A stretch of DNA of 64,000 nucleotides. Source: Fimbriimonadaceae bacterium (GTDB lineage Bacteria > Armatimonadota > UBA10988). The notes beneath the pieces were generated by a model. That model made no database searches and was not told where the DNA came from. It saw nothing but the letters and a program-made list of their open reading frames with translations. Each line of letters starts with the position of its first letter. Position 1 is the stretch's first letter. Location: assembly GCA_020850355.1 (NCBI GenBank), contig JADZEX010000044.1, positions 1-64,000 of the forward strand, written 5' to 3'. The translations under genes were made by a program, and so were the position numbers. Shown here in pieces: positions 58,585-64,000 of this stretch.

Positions 58585-60832
58585 TGGCGTCCGCGTCGCC
58601 GGGTTGCGGGTGCGGGAACCAGGGCCCGGTCAGCCGCACCTGGGCCCAGGCTTCGTAGCGGCCCGGCGGGGCGTCGACATCGGCCTGGATCACCCAGCTC
58701 CAGAAGAAGTAGATGTAGCAGGTCGCCGTCAGCTCGACCGGCGCGAGCTTCAGCCAGTGGTAGCCCGGCCCGGTGAACTCCGTCGCCGGCACCGTCGTGG
58801 CGGCGACGGTCTGCTTGCTGGCGGTGTCGTAGAAGCCCCAGGGCAGGCCGCGCTCGGCGTTGACGCGGTACTCCTCGCGCCGCTGGTCGGCGGTCGTGTC
58901 GCTCATCAGCAGGCGCGCGGTGACGCCCAGCTCGGCCAGCGGATCGGCCACCACCTTGGCCTGGTTCGCCCACAGCCGGAAGCTGTCCGGCGTGAGGTCG
59001 ATCAGTCGCTCGCGCGGCAGGCCGGCGAAGCGCGCCGGCAAGGGGGCGCGGGCTGGGATCTTGGCAAGGCTCTGCAAGATGGTGGCGTGTTGCTGCGCGA
59101 ACTGCTCGCCGCGCGGCCCGCCCATCCGACGGGTCGCCTCGGCCTGGATCACCGCCGTCGCCCGCGCGGCGACTGCCGCCGGATCGAGTTCCACGGCGGC
59201 CTCGCGGTTGAGTTCCCGCCAGCGATACAGCGTCGCGCGGTCGAGCGGCAGCCGGGCGTGGCGCAACCGGGCCAACCGCACCGCGTCCCCGCCAACCAGA
59301 CGTTCCGCCCGGTCGAACAGCGCCTGCGCCGCGGTGACGAACTCGCGGTCGAGGTAGCGCAGCGCCTTGGCCCCGCCAAACGCCGAGACCCGCGCCGGCG
59401 TCCGTACCACGGCCTGTTCCAGCAGCGTCAGGTACTCTCGGACGAGCGGGCCCGCAGCGCCGTAGAAGCCGTCGGTGAAGTCGGTGATCAGCGCTTCGGG
59501 GTCCTGGTAGGGGTCCTCCAGCAGCTTCATCTGGACCCAAGTCTTGAGATCGCGCAGGTCGCCGGTGACCGGGTACTCGTGCTCGACGAACATCCCGGTG
59601 GTGCGGTGTTCCAGCAGGAAGCGGTAGTCGGGGGCCATCGTGCGCAGGCTGGGGTAGGGCAGACCGTGGTGATCGCCGTAGGTCACGGCGTAGTCCCAGA
59701 CCCGCAAATGCGGCGCGATGGCGGCCCACTGCTCGACCAGGTCGTGGAAGTGCTGGTTGTTGGGGTGCGACAGCGGCTGGGCCTGGTCCGGATCGTTAAG
59801 GTCGCAGAGCCGGATGATCACGTTCTGCCGCGGGCGCAGCGTCTTCGGCGGGGTGATCGTGTACTGGTAGGCCAGAGTGTCGATGAAAGCCCAGGGGAAA
59901 TCGTCCTTGACCGCGTCGGCGATGGCGTTGACGCAGTCCAGCAGCGGGCCCATCTCGCTGCCCTCACGTTGCACCAGCGCCGTGCAGGTGGGGCACTCGC
60001 ACTGACCGTACCAGTCGTTCTGCGAGACGCTGTAGACCGCGGGCGGCGGCACCCCGGCGCGCTCCGCCGCGGCCGCCGACTGCGCCATGTGGTCGCGCAC
60101 CTTGGCAATCAGCGCGGCTCTTAGCGCGGGGTTGGTGAGGCAGAGCTGCGACTGCTCGGCCTGGCGCTTGCCGCCGCGCAGGGAGTACCACTCCGGATGT
60201 GCCGCGAAGTGCTGCCCGGGTGGGAAGTAGAGGTTGAAGGTGTGCACATGGTACGGCGGCCCGTAGGCCAGCGTGCCGCCGTGCTCGCTGCGCAGGCCGC
60301 TGAAGTGGCCGTTGACGCGATTGCGGGCTTGAAAGACCTTCGGCTCCGGCAACTCGTCGTAAATATCGCGGTAGTCGAAGCGCGGGGCGCCGGCGCGGTC
60401 GAGGAGGCCGACACCCAGCTCCGGGCGGCGTGGCACGAACTCGTCCCAAGGCGTCCACCAACGGACGCCGACTTCGTGCTCCAGGAACTGGTAGACCCCG
60501 TAGAGCGTGCCGCGCGGGCGGCCGCCGCAGATCAGCAGCGAGCCGTCGACGGTCACGTAGCGCCAGGCCTCGGCGCCCGGCGGCAGCAGGCCGCGCCGTT
60601 TGGCGACGGTGGTCGGGCCCACCAGGATCGCCGGCCCCGCCGGAGCGGCGGGCTCGTCGACTACCCGGAAGGTGGCGCCCGCCGCGCGGCCGAGGTAGTC
60701 GGCCAGCTCCTTGGCGGCCGTCCGTTCACTGGGAATGGCGTCGGCCGCGACCACGATCGGGGGCACGGCCTGTCCTTGCCGCGCCAGGGTGATGGCCTCG
60801 GGGGCCAGGAGGACGACAGCCAGCCAGAGCAT
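58547..60832 (-). CDS. Secreted DUF4838 (glycosidase-like) protein
   Basis: The protein is 761 residues. A signal peptide (LWLAVVLLAPEAITLA) is followed by the GH20/GH67-type N-terminal domain motif, PSERTAAKELADYLGRAAG, then GRPRGTLYGVYQFLEHEVGVRWW, which is diagnostic of DUF4838 and related alpha-glucuronidase-like families. A TIM-barrel region contains NDWYGQCECPTC with Cys pairs. The C-terminal 200 residues are helical then beta-rich. The substrate is unknown; plant or host polysaccharide is likely. GGAG lies 6 nt before ATG 60832. Confidence 0.84.
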   Translation of the reverse strand: MLWLAVVLLAPEAITLARQGQAVPPIVVAADAIPSERTAAKELADYLGRAAGATFRVVDEPAAPAGPAILVGPTTVAKRRGLLPPGAEAWRYVTVDGSLLICGGRPRGTLYGVYQFLEHEVGVRWWTPWDEFVPRRPELGVGLLDRAGAPRFDYRDIYDELPEPKVFQARNRVNGHFSGLRSEHGGTLAYGPPYHVHTFNLYFPPGQHFAAHPEWYSLRGGKRQAEQSQLCLTNPALRAALIAKVRDHMAQSAAAAERAGVPPPAVYSVSQNDWYGQCECPTCTALVQREGSEMGPLLDCVNAIADAVKDDFPWAFIDTLAYQYTITPPKTLRPRQNVIIRLCDLNDPDQAQPLSHPNNQHFHDLVEQWAAIAPHLRVWDYAVTYGDHHGLPYPSLRTMAPDYRFLLEHRTTGMFVEHEYPVTGDLRDLKTWVQMKLLEDPYQDPEALITDFTDGFYGAAGPLVREYLTLLEQAVVRTPARVSAFGGAKALRYLDREFVTAAQALFDRAERLVGGDAVRLARLRHARLPLDRATLYRWRELNREAAVELDPAAVAARATAVIQAEATRRMGGPRGEQFAQQHATILQSLAKIPARAPLPARFAGLPRERLIDLTPDSFRLWANQAKVVADPLAELGVTARLLMSDTTADQRREEYRVNAERGLPWGFYDTASKQTVAATTVPATEFTGPGYHWLKLAPVELTATCYIYFFWSWVIQADVDAPPGRYEAWAQVRLTGPWFPHPQPGDADAISVARVILVRQP

Positions 60833-60850
60833 CGGGGTCTCCGCGGCGCG

Positions 60851-60893
60851 GCTTCGGGGCAAGCAGCCGGTCTCCTGCCGCCCACCCCGAAGC
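60851..60893 (-). other. Inverted repeat between DUF4838 and YceI genes
   Basis: GCTTCGGGG (60851-60859) and its reverse complement CCCCGAAGC (60885-60893) flank a 25-bp loop in the short gap between the two minus-strand genes. It could end the YceI transcript or be a regulatory RNA hairpin. No T-run follows. Confidence 0.3.
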
Positions 60894-60907
60894 GGCGCGC
60901 AGCGCGG

Positions 60908-61552
60908 CTACCCGGGCAGCTTCGGCTTCTCGGTCGAGCAGAACAGGCGCACTTCAACCTGCTGCCGGTTGGCGATCTTCTTGACGGCCGGCGGTGGGAG
61001 CTGCAGGCCGAAGTCGGACCGCAGCAGGTCGAACCTGGCGATCACCCGAATCACCTCACCGGGCAGCCGGCTGGCGGTGTCGGCGTTGTTCGGCAGCCGC
61101 GTGACGCTGAGGGTCACCGGCAGGTCGACCTTCACGCCGCGCAGTTCCAGGGTGCCGACTACGTCCAGCTCGACGGTCTCGCCCGTCAGCAGCGCCGTCG
61201 GCTGGGCCGGCGACTTGATCTTCTTCAGCTCGAAGCGCACCGCCGGGTGGGCGCGGGCGTTCAGCCAGGCCTCCCCGCGCATGTGCTCGTCGCGCAGCGG
61301 CAGACCGGTGCTGAGGCTGTCGACCGGCACCTCGAAGCGCGCCACCGGGTCGCGCAAGAGGTTCTCGGGGTCCACCTGCACCTCGCCGGTGACCTGCTGC
61401 GAGCGGGTCACCATGTACTCCAGCGGCGCGTCCGAGATGATCGTGATGACGTCCCGACGGGCCGGGTCGTCGGCCAGGAACACCATCCTATCGGCTGCCA
61501 GAGCGGCCATCGCGACCGTCACCAGCGCTGCCCAGAGGGTCACAGAGCGCAT
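60908..61552 (-). CDS. YceI family periplasmic lipid-binding-like protein
   Basis: The protein is 214 residues. A signal peptide (TLWAALVTVAMAALA) is followed by a YceI-like lipocalin-fold domain: VDPENLLRDPVARFEVPVDSLSTG, RDEHMRGEAWLNARAHPAVRFEL, VVGTLELRGVKVDLPVTLSV and the closing FDLLRSDFGL. These proteins bind isoprenoids or similar lipids. ATG 61552 (GGAG 6 nt upstream) is preferred over the adjacent ATG 61555 with 3-nt spacing. It is divergent from the lyase-like gene and 75 bp upstream of the DUF4838 gene. Confidence 0.88.
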   Translation of the reverse strand: MRSVTLWAALVTVAMAALAADRMVFLADDPARRDVITIISDAPLEYMVTRSQQVTGEVQVDPENLLRDPVARFEVPVDSLSTGLPLRDEHMRGEAWLNARAHPAVRFELKKIKSPAQPTALLTGETVELDVVGTLELRGVKVDLPVTLSVTRLPNNADTASRLPGEVIRVIARFDLLRSDFGLQLPPPAVKKIANRQQVEVRLFCSTEKPKLPG

Positions 61553-61591
61553 CATCTTCTCCAGCCTACAGTGTGCGTCCGGCCGCCCGTC

Positions 61592-61620
61592 TTGACAGCC
61601 AACGCCGCGGCTGGTACCCC
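61592..61620 (+). promoter_or_regulatory. Weak promoter candidate for the lyase-like gene
   Basis: A perfect -35 TTGACA (61592-61597) is followed by a 17-bp spacer, but the -10 would be TACCCC (61615-61620), a poor match. The call rests on the -35 and its position 21 nt before ATG 61641. Confidence 0.3.
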
Positions 61621-61640
61621 TGCGGCCAGCGGAGATGCTG

Positions 61641-64000
61641 ATGCGGCGATCCGGTTGGGGCGCGTTGCTGGCGCTGCTGGTCCTACGGCCGGCGATGGCG
61701 GTGACCCCGCCCGGTCTGGTGTTCGAGGCGGAGGCGGTCTGCGAACCGACCACGGCCTGGCAACTCAACCGCGACAGCGGCGATCGCTGGAAGCTCTGGA
61801 CCACCGAGGAAGAGATCGCCAAGAAGCGCTCCGGCGAGGCGGTGCTGGCCTCGCCGACCGTGTCCGCCGACCGCGCCACGCCGGAGGCCGGCGCCCCGCC
61901 GCTGCACGCCCGGGTGCCCTTGCCGGCCGGCATCTACCGGGCCTGGATCTCGGCGCCGGGCCGGCCGCTGGCTTACTCGCGCAACGGCCGCGACTGGACC
62001 CGTTACGAAGGTGGTGAGTGCGACCTGGGCCTGGTCGAGGTCGGCGCCGCTGGCTTCGAGCTGTGGGTCGACGACCGCTTTGCGCATCCCCCCGGCAACC
62101 CCGGCCCGGGCTACTTCGATTACCTTCGCTTCCAGGCCCTGCCACGCGGCGCTGAGCAGTTCCAGCGTGCGGTCCCATGGGCCAGCTTCCCGGGTCAGAG
62201 CGGCCCGGCGGTGCGGCGGCTGCTACCGGCTGACTGGCGTCTGACACAGTTCGAGACCGAGGGCAGCACCCTGCGGACTGGTGCCGCCGGCGCCACCGCC
62301 GAGCATACCGTCCGGACCGCCGGCCAGGCCTGGCTGGCGATCCAGATGATCGACGACGCCGACGGCACCGAGCAGTTGGAGGTGCAGCTCAACGGCCGGG
62401 CGCTGGGTGTCGCCGTCGGCGAGCAGAACACCGACCAACTGGCCTGTTTCCTGCTCCGCCCACCGCTCGACCTGCGGGTGGGCGACAAGCTGACCCTGCG
62501 AACACAGACCGCCGTCGGGATGTATCGCATCGCGCAGGTGGTGCTGGCCCCGCAGCCGATCACGCCGCCAGCGGCAGCGCTGGGCGACCTGGCCGCCTGG
62601 AGCCCGCGGCCCGGCGAGGTCCACCTTTGCTGGACCTCCACGGTGGCACTCGAAACTGGCCAGGCCGAGCTGCGGCGGGGCGAACAGGTGCTGCGACAAG
62701 AGCTGCGGGGCAACCGCGCGCGGAACCACCGGCTGATCTTCCGCGGGCTGCCACCCGGGGTGAGCTGCACCGCCACGGTGCGCTCGGGTGACCTGACCGC
62801 CGGGCCGCTGGAGCTGTCGACCAGCCCGCTGGTCAGCGCCAGGCCGACCACGCCGGCGAGCGTCGAGCTGACCGTCAGCGAACCGACCAGCCAGCCGCGC
62901 CGCGGCTGGGCCACCACCGTCGGGGTCCCCTTCGCCCGCGGCGCGTTGCAGCAGACCGCCGATCTGGCCGTCCGCGACGCCGCCGGCCAGGTTCGCGGTC
63001 GCGGCGGCGAGGTGGTCTCGCGGTGGCCCGACGGCAGCCTGAAGTGGGTCGCGGTGACCTTCGCGGCGGATACCAGCGTTGGCCAACCGACGGCCTACCG
63101 CCTCGTGGCCCAGCCTGCCGGCGCCGCAGCGGAGGCCTGGCTGCGAGTCACCGAATCCGCGGCGGCCTGGCAGGTCGACGCGGGCGGGCTGGCCTTCGAG
63201 CTTGGCAAGCAGGTGCCGGCGCTCTTCAGCAAGCTCGCCGCCGACCGCAATCGGGACGGCGCGCTGACCCCCGACGAACAGATCGCCGCCACCCCGCTAG
63301 GCGCCAACGTGCGCCTGGAGAATGGCGACCAGGTCAACTTCACGCTCGGCCCGCCCAGCACACTCGACGTCGAGCGGCTGGCACCGGACCGCGCGGTGAT
63401 CCGCTTCGCCGGCCGCCTGCGCAGCGCCGGCACCGAGCCGGGGTGGGGCTATCTGGTGCGGCTGACCCTCTGGCCGCGGCAGCCCCAGATGGCGGTCAAC
63501 CTGTCGCTGCTCAACGACGAGCCGGCGCCGCGCTTCCGGGCGATCCGGGCGCTGGCGCTGCGGGTGCCGCTCGAGGCAGTTGGCGGCGTCAAGGGCAGCC
63601 TGGATGGCGGGCCGCTGGTCGCCGTGCCCGACGCCGAGGGGCTGTGGGCGCAGCAGGACCAGGACAACCTCTACCGTCGGCGCGGCGCTGGCGGAGAGGA
63701 GCGCGGCCAGCAGGGCGTTGGGGTGGCCGTCGCCCAGGACGACCGCTGGCGCGTCAGCGTCGCCATGAAGGACTTCGTCGAGGCCTATCCCAGCGGCTTC
63801 GCCGTCAAGCCTGACGGGGTGCATGTCCGCCTGCTGCCCTGGCTGCCGGCCAATGCCTACGCCGACGAGGCCGACCCGCAGACCTGGCTACGGCTGTACT
63901 CCTGGTGCCGTGACGGGCAGTACCTGCTGAAGGCCGGGCAACTGGTGCAGAAGGAGATCCTGGTCCGCTGGGACGACCCGGCGCAGGCGGCCGATCCGGT
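61641..64000 (+). CDS. Secreted exo-rhamnogalacturonan-lyase-like protein, C-terminally incomplete
   Basis: The frame starts at ATG 61641 (GGAG 6 nt upstream; an ATG at 61635 touches the site) and stays open to the window edge, giving at least 786 residues. A signal peptide (LLALLVLRPAMA) precedes a galactose-binding-type region (about 20-340). The segment near 410-460 (TVGVPFARGALQQ, then RWPDGSLKWVAVTF) is the RIFT-barrel signature of PcRGLX/YetA exo-rhamnogalacturonan lyases. A dockerin/EF-hand-like Ca2+ loop DRNRDGALTPDE follows at about 533. The likely role is pectin side-chain degradation. The C-terminus lies outside the window. Confidence 0.75.
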   Translation, partial: MRRSGWGALLALLVLRPAMAVTPPGLVFEAEAVCEPTTAWQLNRDSGDRWKLWTTEEEIAKKRSGEAVLASPTVSADRATPEAGAPPLHARVPLPAGIYRAWISAPGRPLAYSRNGRDWTRYEGGECDLGLVEVGAAGFELWVDDRFAHPPGNPGPGYFDYLRFQALPRGAEQFQRAVPWASFPGQSGPAVRRLLPADWRLTQFETEGSTLRTGAAGATAEHTVRTAGQAWLAIQMIDDADGTEQLEVQLNGRALGVAVGEQNTDQLACFLLRPPLDLRVGDKLTLRTQTAVGMYRIAQVVLAPQPITPPAAALGDLAAWSPRPGEVHLCWTSTVALETGQAELRRGEQVLRQELRGNRARNHRLIFRGLPPGVSCTATVRSGDLTAGPLELSTSPLVSARPTTPASVELTVSEPTSQPRRGWATTVGVPFARGALQQTADLAVRDAAGQVRGRGGEVVSRWPDGSLKWVAVTFAADTSVGQPTAYRLVAQPAGAAAEAWLRVTESAAAWQVDAGGLAFELGKQVPALFSKLAADRNRDGALTPDEQIAATPLGANVRLENGDQVNFTLGPPSTLDVERLAPDRAVIRFAGRLRSAGTEPGWGYLVRLTLWPRQPQMAVNLSLLNDEPAPRFRAIRALALRVPLEAVGGVKGSLDGGPLVAVPDAEGLWAQQDQDNLYRRRGAGGEERGQQGVGVAVAQDDRWRVSVAMKDFVEAYPSGFAVKPDGVHVRLLPWLPANAYADEADPQTWLRLYSWCRDGQYLLKAGQLVQKEILVRWDDPAQAADP

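Noticed and set aside
1-64000. CRISPR arrays, insertion sequences, prophage or integrase genes
   Set aside because: No regularly spaced repeats, transposase, integrase or phage structural genes were seen on either strand.

Overview
The window is about 70% GC, densely packed, and contains roughly 48 protein genes, one tRNA and no recognisable insertion sequence, prophage or CRISPR array. The best taxonomic clue is a set of three type IV pseudopilin-like genes (15665-16297, 32064-32762, 32988-33680). Their N-termini carry the stretch [12 protein letters not shown] and a later His-X9-Asp-Gly signature, a combination I associate with Armatimonadota and less often with Planctomycetes or Lentisphaerae. 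I read this as chromosomal DNA of an Armatimonadota-like, possibly uncultured, bacterium. There is no TonB/SusCD locus, and GTG starts are common.

Layout. 1-5,000: the end of an unidentified gene, a ROK sugar kinase, a deoxyhypusine-synthase-like protein and a secreted beta-helix protein. 5,000-11,000: metG with an unusual leader, a three-gene ABC-2 exporter and a beta-propeller protein. 11,000-15,700: tRNA-Thr(CGT), a giant polysaccharide-export protein with ten SLBB-like repeats and a TIM-barrel isomerase. 15,700-22,700 (minus): a AAA ATPase, a GNAT-GNAT-cyclic-nucleotide-binding protein, a secreted DUF4091-like protein, a SixA-type phosphatase and a pseudopilin. 22,800-32,000: a thioredoxin-NHL protein, a secreted caspase-PEGA-SUMF1 fusion and hypF-hypC-hypD. 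32,000-41,000: two tandem pseudopilins, a LamG/DUF1080-like protein, a Tat-exported aldo/keto reductase, a duplicated ABC-2-like membrane protein, a lipoprotein and a second TIM-barrel isomerase. 41,100-43,000: a Spy-like protein, an ECF sigma factor and two small membrane proteins, resembling a CnrYXH-type envelope-stress unit. 43,000-56,900: a GH42-like glycosidase; a five-gene minus operon (UDP-sugar dehydrogenase, MATE, MFS, two lipoproteins); a helical unknown; a two-domain carbohydrate-binding-like protein; and an MFS carrier. 56,900-64,000: a decayed sialidase-like pseudogene, a Na+/Ca2+ antiporter, a DUF4838 protein, a YceI protein and the start of an exo-rhamnogalacturonan-lyase-like protein that runs off the window.

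Functionally the region points to a plant- or glycan-polysaccharide scavenger. It has many secreted glycan-active or glycan-binding proteins with signal peptides, sugar isomerases and a ROK kinase for uptake products, and exopolysaccharide machinery (SLBB protein, UDP-sugar dehydrogenase). Regulatory or signalling items stand out: the caspase fusion, the cNMP-gated acetyltransferase next to a AAA ATPase, and the sigma-factor operon. Convergent genes are packed end to end, and most overlap or nearly touch. Several sigma70-like promoters (TTGACA/TTGACG, 17-18 bp spacer, TATGCT/TAGAGT-type -10) can be read by eye. All calls come from reading the sequence; no database search was run.
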